Program-made: the position numbers and the translations under genes
The notes under the pieces: model-generated
Told to the model about the DNA's origin: nothing
The model's input: the letters and a program-made list of their open reading frames with translations, nothing else
Databases searched by the model: none
NCBI GenBank assembly: GCA_003024785.1
Contig: PUQB01000214.1
Location: 34,045 to 98,044, forward strand
Source: Selaginella tamariscina
Taxonomy: Eukaryota; Streptophyta; Lycopodiopsida; Selaginellales; Selaginellaceae
DNA length: 64,000 nucleotides
Direction of reading: 5' to 3'
In this document: piece after piece, positions 12,530 to 23,779 of the stretch
How positions within the stretch are numbered: position 1 is the first letter of the stretch
Layout: the number at the start of each line of letters is the position of its first letter

Positions 12530-12895
12530 GGCCCAACCCTTGACCAAAGGCAGTACAACCCAACCCTCAACACTAAGGGTTGGACATATTGGCCTCAATG
12601 CTGGGGGTTGGACAATTTGCCCCTTGGTGTCGAGGCTTGGCCCATTGCACCCTCGGTGTTGAGGCTTGGGACGTTTCACCCTTAGCTGGATAGATTGCCC
12701 TCGATGCTGAGGGTTGGTTGTCTCACCCTCCATAGAAGTTGAATGGATTGCCCCTGTCGAGGGTTGGGCATTTTCACCCTTAGCGCCAAGGGTGTCTCAC
12801 CCTTGATACTGAGCATGAGACGCCCCAACCCTTGGTGTTGAGGGGCAGACCTCATTGCCAAGGGTGTATGCATTCAACCTTGAGATTGAGGATTT
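12530..12895. repeat. degenerate minisatellite with GTGTTGAGG-type units
   Basis: A GC-richer island in which units of about 25-35 bases recur. They are built on a near-palindromic core of the type CCTCGGTGTTGAGG (variants TTGGTGTCGAGG, CTCGATGCTGAGG, CTTGGTGTTGAGG) joined to TTGGGC and TTTCACCCTT blocks. About ten recognisable units are present. Open frames across it are a by-product of the repeat. Confidence 0.55.
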
Positions 12896-15190
12896 AAGAA
12901 TCATTTGCCTTACCATGTGTTTTTCATGTTAAAATACCTAAAAGACAAGAATAACATGCGATACAAACTCTACACCACACCCTCAAGTTCCAAGATGATG
13001 ATGCACCCAAATTGGACCAACACACCTTTCAGTAGATTTTACAAGGACACCATTGTGACACATGCTGAATAGCTTGGAGAGAAAGGGTGGGGAGAATCTA
13101 CCACGTATTCCACTTATATTACTAAAGAAAAATGAGCAAGTGTAATCAATTACAAAGAATATGAGCGACCTTATGAACTCCTTTAAACAAAATGAACACA
13201 TAAGCACAACTCAAGCATTCATAATTATTATTAGTAGGCAAAAAAAAAAACCATTGAGGAACACAAGTTCTAGGGAGGCATATGTATATCTTTTGGGATC
13301 AGTGCAAATAGATATCAAATCCATCTAGCTTAGCAGAAGAAATCTTTGAGGTTTGGGATGGTAATCATTGCCTTCAATGGTTGCACATTTGGACGATTTC
13401 CAAACAACGCCACTCATAAGCTCTAAGGAGAACAAACGAGTAAGTATGTTACATATATTTTCTTAAATTACTAAATTTATGTGTTCAAGGTCTTGCCCAC
13501 CCATCACATTCCTATGGAGTTACTGCAAAGACTCTATGCCTTTAGGTAGTATAAGAAAATAATAGATGAAGAAAGATAAAAATCACAAGAGCCAGAGGGA
13601 TCTCTACCAAAAGTAGCTTTCTTTTCGAGGTAAGTTGATTTCCTTTTTTGATATACTTAGAGAAGTCCTTGGTGACGAGGATTATCTCTCCTTCCCTTTC
13701 CCAAACAAATTAAACTATTATTGCACACAATTCGAATATTAAAAGGATGAGAAAAGCATAATTAACACTCTTTTGTCGAAGGGCATAGGGACACATGCCA
13801 ACATATAGAATGTTAGTTTGGATGTAAGAAATAACTAGATGATGACCATGGGCAAATATTTCTTAATAATAAATGAAGATTTGAATGGTGTAAAATTCGT
13901 CGACAAAGTGACAAGGTTTGGTTAGATGGAAGTTAAAAACAAGCACCTTGGCTTGGAGAAGTAGACCTCACTATCAAGACTTTCATTAATAAACAATCCC
14001 CATGGAAGCACATTCAAAATGAAGGTCATGAATACTCTTTAGTGCATCTGCCACCTATTTTAAAAAAAATGGTTGACAAAGAATTTAAACATTGACTAAT
14101 TGTGAGGTGGATGAATTGGATGTTAAAGGGCATGTGCTCAAAAATGTAGGAAGGATTGTGAAGAACAAGGATGAAATTGATTCACTAGGACAGTCATATT
14201 GACATTTCTTAAGAAGATAAAGAAGAAGGCCCTTATGGAGGAATGATTTCCATACATAACAAAGGTATTCACCATTTCAATAAAGGATAGAAAATGACCT
14301 TTTTCAAATCATGTTCAATAAGCTGCAGAATGTATGCTCCTCATGTGCATCTTATTCTTTTGGTCTTACATTTGTATTAACTTTTATATATTTTACAAGT
14401 TTGCAAAAGGAAACCAAAGGTTCTCGACATTGATTGCTAATTGGGTAAAGTCAAGAATGGACAAATAAGCCGACCAATTTGCTTTCAACTCAAAATTGTA
14501 TGAAGTTTTCTTGAAAATTCACTAACAAAGGATTGAAGATGTACCGTTATATTTGGAGTTAAGTTGTGTACCATACGATGAAGTATAGTTCTACAAAGGA
14601 AGTCAGATTGCTAGAAGGTTGGAGAGCAAGAACTAGGAAGAAGAAGATGTTACTAAGTGAATTTACTAGTGGTGCTAGAATTGGAAAAGGCATGGGAAAA
14701 AGGAAAAAGTTTTATGTTAAGGATGCGTTGTTAAGTTACTCAACCACACCCTTGAAAAAGGTGGTAAGATCTGTACAAGTTCTTTGCTATGACCTTCTAT
14801 CACTTGATAAAGTTCTTAGAGTCCAAAATATATTGGTGGACATTCCTAATTTCAAGGCAAGCATTGAGAAGATTATTTAATTCTCATAAACTAGCAATGT
14901 ATAAACAATATCATTCATAGAGCGGAGTTATGATCTCATAATGGGAGACTTTTCGATGGGGCTTAGAGGCTAGGCAAAGACTTGGAACATAGCCACTCAT
15001 TTATAGAGGTCATTCTTTAACTATTGCAATGAATTTATCCACAAACAAGGCTTTATAGTGGGATTAGACCATGTAAGATTATATGGAACATGCTGTTGAA
15101 ACAATTTGTTGCAATGCAAAAGGTGGAACTTGCAAACTCCAACCTTAATGAATGGGTGTAAATGGTGAAATCAAGGTACCAATTAATAAT
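12896..15190. other. gene-poor interval, no firm gene
   Basis: Moderately AT-rich sequence with short coding-looking patches (for example about 14100-14160 and 14566-14880) but no continuous gene model, no splice pattern and no family recognised. It may hold the decayed remains of a gene or transposon. It lies between the two clusters of the GAGG minisatellite motif. Confidence 0.4.
14566..14880 (+). CDS. unassigned 104-codon open frame
   Basis: One uninterrupted frame of 104 codons from ATG to TAA, basic in its first half (clusters of Arg and Lys around residues 20-50) and leucine-rich in its second half. No signal peptide or membrane segment is evident. I do not recognise the family. A faint likeness of the middle part to MyTH4-type segments of plant kinesins is too weak to use. 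It could be an exon of a decayed gene or a chance frame. Confidence 0.2.
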   Translation: MYHTMKYSSTKEVRLLEGWRARTRKKKMLLSEFTSGARIGKGMGKRKKFYVKDALLSYSTTPLKKVVRSVQVLCYDLLSLDKVLRVQNILVDIPNFKASIEKII

Positions 15191-15194
15191 ATTC

Positions 15195-15400
15195 TATCCT
15201 CAATGATAAGGGTGTGCTAATGTTTATGACCTCAATGTTGAGGTATGTGTAATGTTGTCCTCAACGCTGAGGTATATTTAGAAATATACCATGGCATTGA
15301 AGATTTCTTATTAATTACGACCTCAGTGCCGAGGAATGTCTAATGTTGTCTGAGGGTGGTATTAGACATTCCTTAGTGTCGAGGTTATGCAATACTGCTA
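15195..15400. repeat. second cluster of CCTCARYGYYGAGG-type motifs
   Basis: Four copies of a near-palindromic motif (CCTCAATGTTGAGG, CCTCAACGCTGAGG, CCTCAGTGCCGAGG, CCTTAGTGTCGAGG) lie within about 200 bases, interleaved with GTCTAATGTTGT-like text. The same core builds the minisatellite at 12.5-12.9 kb. Confidence 0.5.
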
Positions 15401-15463
15401 ATGCTATGTGTGTTGATATTCATGATATGATTTCTTCACTGTAGTGCGTTGATGTGCACCTGC

Positions 15464-16102
15464 TGTCAGCCACGATCCAGGAAACAGGAAGAGAGCAGGA
15501 TTCCAAGGACATGAAGGCTTGACTCAGGAACAGGACCGAGAGTAGGACAGGAACCAGGAATAGGAACAGGACGGATCTAGGAGTAGGACAGGATTAGGAT
15601 AGGATCCGGGAGCAAGACAGGAAACACAGGATAGGATCCGGGAGCAAAAACAGGAACATGACAGGATCCGGAGCAGGACAGGATCCAGGAACAGGACAGG
15701 AAATAGGAGCGAGACAGGAACAGGACAGGAAACAAGACAAGACAAGATTGATCGTAGTAAGACTAGTGTTGATAGTAACTGATTGTACAACAATTAGGTC
15801 GGAGCTTTTATGCTCACAACTCCAAGAGCTAATCTAGGCATGCATGCAAAAGTGGTTGCATGCATGCAAAAGTGATTGCATGCATGCAGAGGCTAAGATG
15901 AGTCCACATGTCCCTTATCCTCTAGGCATATCCTGTGGCATATCCTGTAGGAATATCCTGCAACCGAATCCTGTGTCCGGAATCCTGGTAGGAGTATCCT
16001 GTAGGAAAATCCTGCAACCCATATCCTGTATCCGGAATCCTGTAGGAAAGTCCTGCAACCCATGTCCGTATCCGGAATCTGTATTTGTATCGGGTCGTGA
16101 CA
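15464..16102 (-). repeat. 3' LTR of element C
   Basis: On the plus strand it starts TGTCAGCCACG and ends GGGTCGTGACA. It carries the purine-rich tandem modules, a TGCATGCATG block near 15838-15890 and the repeated TATCCTGTAGGAA modules. It pairs with 21168-21793. Confidence 0.88.
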
Positions 16103-19100
16103 GCACCTCCTCCCTAAAGAACGAGTTCCACGAGTCTTAGGACTGGTTTAGCAGGATAATGCGATGAAAGGCAGCAACCTTGGAAGAAGCATGGAGTAAG
16201 TTGGATGCAGGTTCCCAAGTGCGATCAGTAGGCAGGTACCCTTTCCAATCCACCAAGTATTGGAGTTGGTGACGATGAAGACGAGAGTCAAGGATGGCTG
16301 CACTTCGTACTCAGGTTCCGTGTCAATGACCACAGGAGGGGGAGGAGAAGACACGACCGGAAGAGAAGAAGGATGATACGGCTCCAACAAAGAGGTGTGA
16401 AACACAGGATGAAGTTTCACCGTGGATGGTAACTCGAGTCGGAAAGCTACAGGATTTACCTCCGCCACGATCCTATAAGGGCCCAATCGTTGAAAATCCA
16501 ACTTAGAAGAAGGCCTGTTGGTGCGAATGTGTCGACGAAGAAGCCACACGAGATCACCAATCTTGTATGCAGGTGCCGGCTGACGGTGAGCATCAGCATG
16601 ATGCTTGTATCGTTCCTGTGCCTGTGAAGATGAACCTGGAGATCATCCTGTACCTGCCGAAGATGCTGAAGACGATCCTGTACTGCAGGAGCGGAAGAAG
16701 GAGAAGCGGGGAGCAAAGTCAAAACGTGGATGGTGGCCTGTAAGAGCAAAGAAAGGTGTCTGTCCTGTAGATGCGTGATGGAGTTGTTGTAGGCAAACTC
16801 CGCCATTGGAAGAAGGTCCAACCAGTTGTCCTGCTGGTAACTGATGAAGCAACGAAGATACTGTTCTAAGGTCTGAATTGTGCGTTCGGACTGCCCATCG
16901 GTTTGTGGGTGATATCCTGAAGAAAGATCCGCTTTAACCTGTAGACTCCGAAGAAGCTCTCGCCAAAACTTGGACATGAATTGTGGACCTCGATCGGAAA
17001 CAATGCTCTCAGGAAGACCATGATGTCGGAACACCTCGCGGATCACCAACTCGGCAGTTGTCTGACCTGTAGCTGTCTTGTTGCAGGGTAGGAAATGAGC
17101 CTGCTTGGTGAAACGGTCAACCACCACAAGAACTGCATCAATCCACGAGAAGGAGGAAGATCTGTGAGGAAATCCATAGAAATGGATCTCCAAGGAGCAG
17201 AAGGAACAGGAAGAGGACGAAGAAGACCAGAGGGTGCATGATGAGGCATCTTCGACCTGCTACAAGTGTCACAACTCCGTACAAACCTCTCCACAAAACC
17301 TCGCAACCCAGGCCACCAATAGTTGCGAGTCACCAACTCCACTGTCTTGGCCACACCAAAATGTCCTGTAGCCGGGGTATCATGACAATCCTGTACCACA
17401 CGAGTCCTGAAATACCAACAGGAACGTACAGGAGACCTTCCCGGTACAGGAGTCCATCCTGTATGGTGAACAGGTTGTAGTCTGGACGGGAACTGGAGGA
17501 AGAGGAACTTGCAACGTCAGGATGAATGTGTGAGAACACATTCTTTGCCAAGTCGTCTGTAGCCAACTGCGAACGGACGTCTGTAGGAGTGTTGAATTTG
17601 CTGGAGCCTGATGAACCTGCAGTGCCGCAAGCCGGAAACGATCAGGACCCAACAACACTTGCCTTTGACAGTCAAATGCAGGATCGCCCGGGCTTGGTGC
17701 AAGGTAAGAGCGCCTAGACAATGCGTCCGCCTTGCCATTCCGAAAGCCGGGCCTGTAGACGATGACGAAGTCAAAACGTGATAGGAACTCTGCCCACCTA
17801 GCCTGTCGCCGACTGAGACCGAGCCGTTTGAAAGTACTCCAGGTTCTTGTGATCCGTAAGAAACTTGTACAGGATGTGCAGCACCTTCCAGGAAATGCCG
17901 CCACTCCTCAAACGAATCCACAATGGCCTTGAGTTCCTTGTCATGAATCTCGTAGTTGATCTCCGCCGACAGGAACTTACGAGAGTGAAAAGCTACAGGA
18001 TGAAGCAACTTGTCCTCTCCAACTTGCGATAGGACGGATCCTACTGCAAAATCCGAGGCATCTGCTTCAATGAAGAAAGGATGAGAAGGGTCAGGATGTG
18101 CTAAAATCGGAGCTGTCGTGAAAACGTCCTTGAGTGTTGTGAACGCGTGTTCCGCCTTGTCGGACCAAGAGAAAAGTCTGTGCGCTTGGTGAGTTCTGTG
18201 AGTGGAAGTACACGCTTGGAGAAGTCCTGTATGAACCGCCTGTAGAAGTTTGCAAAGCCAAGGAAACATTGTACATCTCGTACCGACTTGGGCCTCTCCC
18301 ACTCCACGATGGTCTTCACCTTGTGCATGTCCATGGAAACGCCAGCAGGAGAGACGATGTAGCCCAAGAACTCCACGAATAATCCCTATCGAAAAAACAC
18401 TTCTCCAACTTCGCGTACAGGCCATGCTCGCGAAGCCGCTCTAAACTAGTCGTACATGCTTGTCATGTGCCGCCTGGTCCTTGGAGAAAATCAAGATGTC
18501 GTCGAGGTAGATCACCACAAACTGGTCCAAGAAGTCACGAAAATGTCGTTCACCATGTGTTGGAACAGGCTGGGGCATTGGTAAGGCCGAAAGGCATTAC
18601 CGTGTACTCAAAATGTCCATACCTTGTACGAAAGGCAGTCTTCCACTCATCGCCGGGACGAATCCGTACAAGGTTGTAGGCCCTCGTAAGTCGATCTTCG
18701 TGAACACCTTTGCTCCTCGCAGCCGATCGAGAAGTTCCGGGATCAATGGCAACGGGTACCGATTCCGAATGGTGACTTGATTCAAACCCCTGTAGTCCAC
18801 AACCAAACGTAAACTCCCATCCTTCTTCTTGACAAAGAAGATAGGGCTCCTGCAGGGGACTTTGAGTGACGAATGAAGCCGGATGCCAAGTTGTCCTCGA
18901 TGTACTGACGAAGAACCTCCAACTCTGTGGGTGACAATGCATAAATCGGTCCGAATGGTGGAGTCTTTCCTTCCGCAAGATCAATAGGACAGTCGTAGGA
19001 CCTGTGAACAGGAAGAACTGCAGCCTTGTGCTTGTCAAAAACGTCCTTAAAGTCGTGGTACTTGGATGGTAGGGAAGAAGGAGGAGAAGGAGAAGGAGAA

Positions 19101-21152
19101 GGAGAAAAAAAGGGAGTCGGATACAGGAAAGGTAGAAGAGGACGTAGGAGTTACTTGAAAGGCAAAAAGGTGGAAGGAGCAGGATCAGTGGCGAGTTCAT
19201 GCATGGTAGTGGTAAGAACTCGGAGAGGAGAAGGAGGGAGCTGTGACTGAAAAAGAGGAAGGATCTTGGGGGGTGGAACAGAAGCAGGGTAACAGAAAGA
19301 GCAGGATTGGAAAAAACCTGTGTGGTGTTGATGAGTGTACAGGATTGGAAGAATCCTGTACAGGATGATCGTACAGGAGTCCGTGGTTGCGCAAGAGTGG
19401 AAGAAGCCTGCGAATGTGCTGACGAATCAACAGGAGGTGGATCCTGTTGAGGAGGAACCTTCGACACTGATACAGGATTGGAAGAACCCTGTACAGGACA
19501 CCGCAAACTTACAGGAGTGGAGAGAGCCTGCGGATGTGCTGAGGAACTGACATGAGGTGAATCCTGTCGAGGAGGAGTCTTCAACACTGGTACAGGAACA
19601 GGCACGGTCAATCCTGTAGCTTGTACTGCCTCAGATACTAAGGATGTATCCTGCACGCAGGAAGGTACAGGATTGATCCTAGGTCGGAGAGGAAAACGTG
19701 AGCGTCCTAGACCTCCAGTCGATCTGCGGATTTGCAACAACGAACCATGGCATGCCCAAAATGATGGGAGTCGACCGAGTCTTGATCAAGTTGAAGGAAA
19801 TTGAACAGTTGAATGTGCCATACTGCAGGAGAGAGGTTCGGTAGCATGGGTAACTGCGCCAGAAGCAATCAGACGCCCATCGGCCACCTCTACAGGAACT
19901 GCACGCTTCAACTTCACCACCGAAATGCCATGTTGAGTTGCAAACGTGTCATCCATGAAGCATGCATTTGCACCAGTGTCTAACAAGGCAAACTCCATGA
20001 GCTCTCGATTATTAAGATGAATGTGTACAGGAAACTTAAGTGATGGGATGGTATGAGCAGCACCAATGGAGCCTGCACCTACGTCCAACTTCGCGGCTCC
20101 TAGACGAAGTGGACATTGGAGTTTTCCGACTGAACTTCAGCTTCAACTTCACGCGTCTTGAAGTTCCTGGCTTTAATAGGACAATCTGCCACCTTGTGTC
20201 CTGCTCCACCACAATACAAGCACAGGTTCTCACTGCGACGACGTTGCTTCTCAGCAGCGGAAAGAGAGCCACGCTTGGATTTCTCAACCTCCATAGGAAC
20301 TACTCCAGAAGGTGGTGCAGGAACATGTACCACAGCTGCAGGATTGGTTTGCAGGAACTGTGACGGGATCTTTCCTGACGACGCTCGAACAAACGGTTGT
20401 CGCAACGAACAGCTTGTTGCATGATCTCCGCTAATGTTTGGGCATCCGGTAACGTAAGGAGAAGGTCCTTCACGTCATCCCTCAACCCAAAACGGAAGTG
20501 TTCGATCAATGCAGTCTCGTCCCATGGAATGTTCGTGCAAAGTTGCTGAAATTCGGATGCATAGACGGAAGCTGGTCGGGATCCTTGAGTGAGCTTCCGT
20601 AACTTCGTGCATGCAGAACGGTACTTATCAGGATCTCCAAAACAGGCTTCAAAGGCAGCCACGAAACCTTCAAAGTCTTCCATCAATGGGTCGTCACGCT
20701 CCAGCAAGGGGGCAACCCAAGCCCGTGGAGATCCACTTAGTAAGGATGCCAAAAGACCCACCTTTTGAGCATCAGTCGAGTAGCGCCGTGGTTGCATACG
20801 GATCAAGAGCCGGATCTGATTCAGGAAACCTTGGAAATCGGCACGATTGCCACTGAACTTCTCTGGCATGCTAACCTTCGGCTCCGAAGAAAAGTTTGAT
20901 GAAGAGGGAACCACCGATGCCTGGGAGAGAGCCTGCGCAGCAGCCTTGGAGGATGCATCAGCAGCTGCATGTGCCGCATGGTGGAACCTTGCAGGTCGGT
21001 GACCACTTGGCGCAAAGTGGCCAGCTCATGAAGTAACATTTGGTGCTCGCGTTGAAAGCGCTCAAAATCAGCCATGATCTAGGAAAGAAAAAGGAGGAAA
21101 ATGAAGGAAAAGAATCAAGAAAAAGGTAGCTGGAAAACGGAGAACTATGAAG

Positions 21153-21165
21153 CAGTTACTATCAA
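21153..21165 (-). promoter_or_regulatory. self-complementary primer-binding site of element C
   Basis: As in copy A, the internal region begins two bases inside the 5' LTR with TTGATAGTAACTG in element sense. Its perfect 13-base complement lies in the LTR at plus-strand positions 21475-21487. A TATA-like CATAAAAG (element sense) sits about 30 bases before that complement, near 21511-21519. The arrangement is the same in two separate copies. Confidence 0.7.
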
Positions 21166-21167
21166 AC

Positions 21168-21793
21168 TGTCAAGCCACGATCCAGGAACCAGGAAGAGAA
21201 CAGGATTCCAAGGACAAAGGCTTGACTCAGGAACAGGACCGAGAGCAGGACAGGAACTAGGAATAGGAACAGGACGGATCTAGGAGCAAGACAGGATCAG
21301 GATAGGATCCGGGAGCAAGACAGGAAAGCAGGACAGGATCCAGGAACAAGACAGGAAGGACAGGATCCAGAGCAACAGGATCCAGGAGCAGGACAGGAAC
21401 AGGAGCGAGACAGGAACAGGACAGGAAACAAGACAAGAACAAGACAAGACAGATTGATCGTAGTAAGACTGGTGTTGATAGTAACTGATTGTACAACAAT
21501 TAGGTCGGAGCTTTTATGCTCACAACTCCAAGAGCTAATCTAGGCATGAGTGCTAAAAGTGGTTGCATGCATGCAAAAGTGATGCATGCATGCAGAGGCT
21601 AAGATGAGTCCACATGTCCCTTATCCTCTAGGCATATCCTGTAGGAATATCCTGCAACCGATCCTGTGTCCGGAATCCTGGTAGGAATATCCTGTAGGAA
21701 AATCCTGCAACCCATGTATCCGGAATCCTGTAGGAAAGTCCTGCAACCCATGTCCTGTATTCCGAAATCCTGTATTTGTATCGGGTCGTGACA
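21168..21793 (-). repeat. 5' LTR of element C
   Basis: On the plus strand it starts TGTCAAGCCACG and ends GGGTCGTGACA. In element sense it reads U3 with TATCCTG-type repeats, a TATA-like box, a putative transcript start at CAGTTACTATCAA, then a purine/pyrimidine-biased R-U5 part built from repeated TCCTGTCC and GGATCC-like modules. Confidence 0.88.
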
Positions 21794-21949
21794 TTTGCCC
21801 TTTTAGTTCCAAAAGAAAACCCCATCATGGATGTGGTCTAAAAACAGTGAAATCAAAATGAGTTTATTAACATGTTTTTTTGAAACATATGCAAAATGCC
21901 ACCCAAGTGTGGATTTCTTAACAATCAAGTTCTTAAAGGGTTCATAATG

Positions 21950-22690
21950 AGCGATGGTAGGGTTGGCATTTGTGAACCATGTTTGTAACACTATGTGTAA
22001 ACTAAATGACACACAAGGCACAACCTTTGAAGCCGTTAACATCGAGGGGTTAGAGATTTTGACAAATAGACATGCTTATGTTCTCATCAAAGTGTTCAGC
22101 CTTGGGCATTTGCTCAAAAGAGGTTAACTCTCAAAACCTTAGTTAGGGATATTCATCTGAGGGTGTGTGAACATGTCAAGGGTTGAACAATCTATGCTTG
22201 TTAGAGCCTCACTAGGGTTTTTGCTTAAGAGAACACTTGTTTTCACCAACGGCATACACTAGGGTATGGTTTGGTCACACAAAACCTTAAAGAGGTTAGT
22301 TATGAGTTAAGTTACCTCTCATCACCTTAAAGAGTTGTATTCTTAGGTGAGGGTGATTCCTTAAGATGTTAAAATGATGTCTTAGCTATGTTATAGGGTA
22401 TGTGTGAAGCACATATCTCCTTAATGGAGCTAGGGCATGAGCCTATCTAGGTCTCCTAAGGCAAGATATTAAATCTGATCATGTTATTCTCTAGGGTTCT
22501 AAAATGTTACTTTATAAAACTTAAAGTGGAATAGTAAATTTTTTGCCTACTTAGGCATTTAATATAGACTTTTGGTGTTGTTTTGAAAGAATTAGCATTA
22601 CTTACACAAGTTGATGATGGTGGATGACCACTTGATAGTCATGTGTCGGCCCTTCAAGTCAAAACTCTATAAAAAAGTAAATAATAAAAT
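21950..22690 (+). repeat. dispersed repeat copy (related to 54.4-57.4 kb)
   Basis: Shares long diverged blocks with 56620-57375: a TTGGCATTTGTGA block, GGGTTGAACAA, a CTAGGGTATGRTTT block, a GGCAAGATMYTAAATCT block and a final GTCAAAACT block. It has no open frame. It could be part of an LTR or of a non-autonomous element. The family was not recognised. Confidence 0.5.
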
Positions 22691-23600
22691 AAACCTTACT
22701 TAAAAATATTTAAAAAATTCATTAATACTAGTCATATGATACACAGAGATATAAATAATAAAGAATATAGTCATATATACCATATACACGGGTTCTTTGT
22801 AATATATAAGTTTGCAAAGGAGATATATATATTTATATGTGATATATCCTTTATGTAAATTAATAAATAGAAAGGGTAAATAATGAAATGATTTTGTCCA
22901 TATCATTGTAATTTCAAAGAATTTTAAAAACTCATTAATTAATATTAAAATGCATAAGTATAAAGTGAAGGGATGTAAATAATAAAAATGGATGTATACA
23001 AAGGATTAAGGTTTTACAAAATAACATATATACAAAATACAAAAGGTTTTATGAAATATGTAATTGTGTAAAGGATACATATGTAATTGGGTATCAAAAT
23101 GTAGATAGTATTGATCATCCTAAAGTTGTTGATTATGTTAAATGGTTAATCACTTTTTTAATTCAATCATAAAGTCTATAAAATCGATGATAATCACTTC
23201 TTTAACTCATTAATTCTCATTTATAATAGTCATTGTCACAATTCTTACCTAGGAACTAGATAAGACTTTAATTAATCTTTACCTTTCTAGTTAATAAGAC
23301 ATAAATAATGCTACGATCCATAAATTAATATTAATAAAATCTTATTAAGACGTTTAAGTATTGTTACATGTTAGCCCCTATGTATGTTAATAAAATCACA
23401 TATACATATATTACATATTATTTCATTTAAATATTGTTACATATTAGCCTAATATACTTCAACAAAATCACATTATGCATATATAAGAGTATTATATATT
23501 GCTTCGAATGAAGTATATCATCATTTCTTGTATTAATCAATTTTCTAATTACAAACCAAATAAAATTAAGATAATGTAAGTAGTTTTTTGTTTTGAATAT
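22690..23600. other. AT-rich intergenic DNA upstream of WDR55
   Basis: AT-rich with many TA runs. No coding frame, RNA gene or element end was seen. The WDR55 promoter should lie in its last few hundred bases, but no distinct core element stands out from the composition. Confidence 0.5.
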
Positions 23601-23779
23601 TAAATCTTCAATATATGTTAAATATATCTGAGATTAGATGTTTACATCCAATAATTAATATACAAACGAATATTCTGTTTACAAAGGCATATTCTGTCGT
23701 GGCTAAGAACCTAAACCCTAAGCGCCTGGCAGGGTTTAGAATTTCTTCTTCACAAATTCATCGGAATTCTTCAGCTGCA

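Larger units (their letters stand above)
15464..21793 (-). mobile_element. Ty3/gypsy chromovirus copy C (full length, broken)
   Basis: Full-length copy, minus strand, about 6.3 kb, with LTRs at both ends. Parts in element order: 5' LTR 21168-21793; gag about 21075-20100 with a CCHC knuckle near 20.2 kb; protease core near 19.98 kb; Ser/Pro-rich stretch about 19700-19030; reverse transcriptase about 18930-18400 with YLDD near 18.5 kb; RNase H about 18100-17750; integrase HHCC finger near 17.35 kb and core to about 16.85 kb; GPY/F-like module and chromodomain-like end about 16550-16160; 3' LTR 15464-16102. A polypurine tract (about 16103-16116) adjoins the 3' LTR. It is broken, with about ten interruptions. 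LTRs differ by a few percent plus length changes, judged by eye. The 5-base flanks (CCTGC and TTTGC) match at only three positions. Confidence 0.92.

Noticed and set aside
12473-12733. Open frames over the 12.5-12.9 kb island
   Set aside because: They follow the minisatellite period on both strands and have low-complexity translations, so they are repeat artefacts.
14566-14880. MyTH4/kinesin exon
   Set aside because: Only a loose similarity around a few residues, and no neighbouring exons or other kinesin motifs.
15459-21798. Target duplication around element C (CCTGC / TTTGC)
   Set aside because: Three of five bases agree. Two C-to-T changes could explain it, but it is not firm evidence.
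23615-23779. Upstream extension of WDR55 as a targeting peptide
   Set aside because: It is in frame, but AT-rich and not expected in the family. The downstream ATG matches the plant N-terminus.
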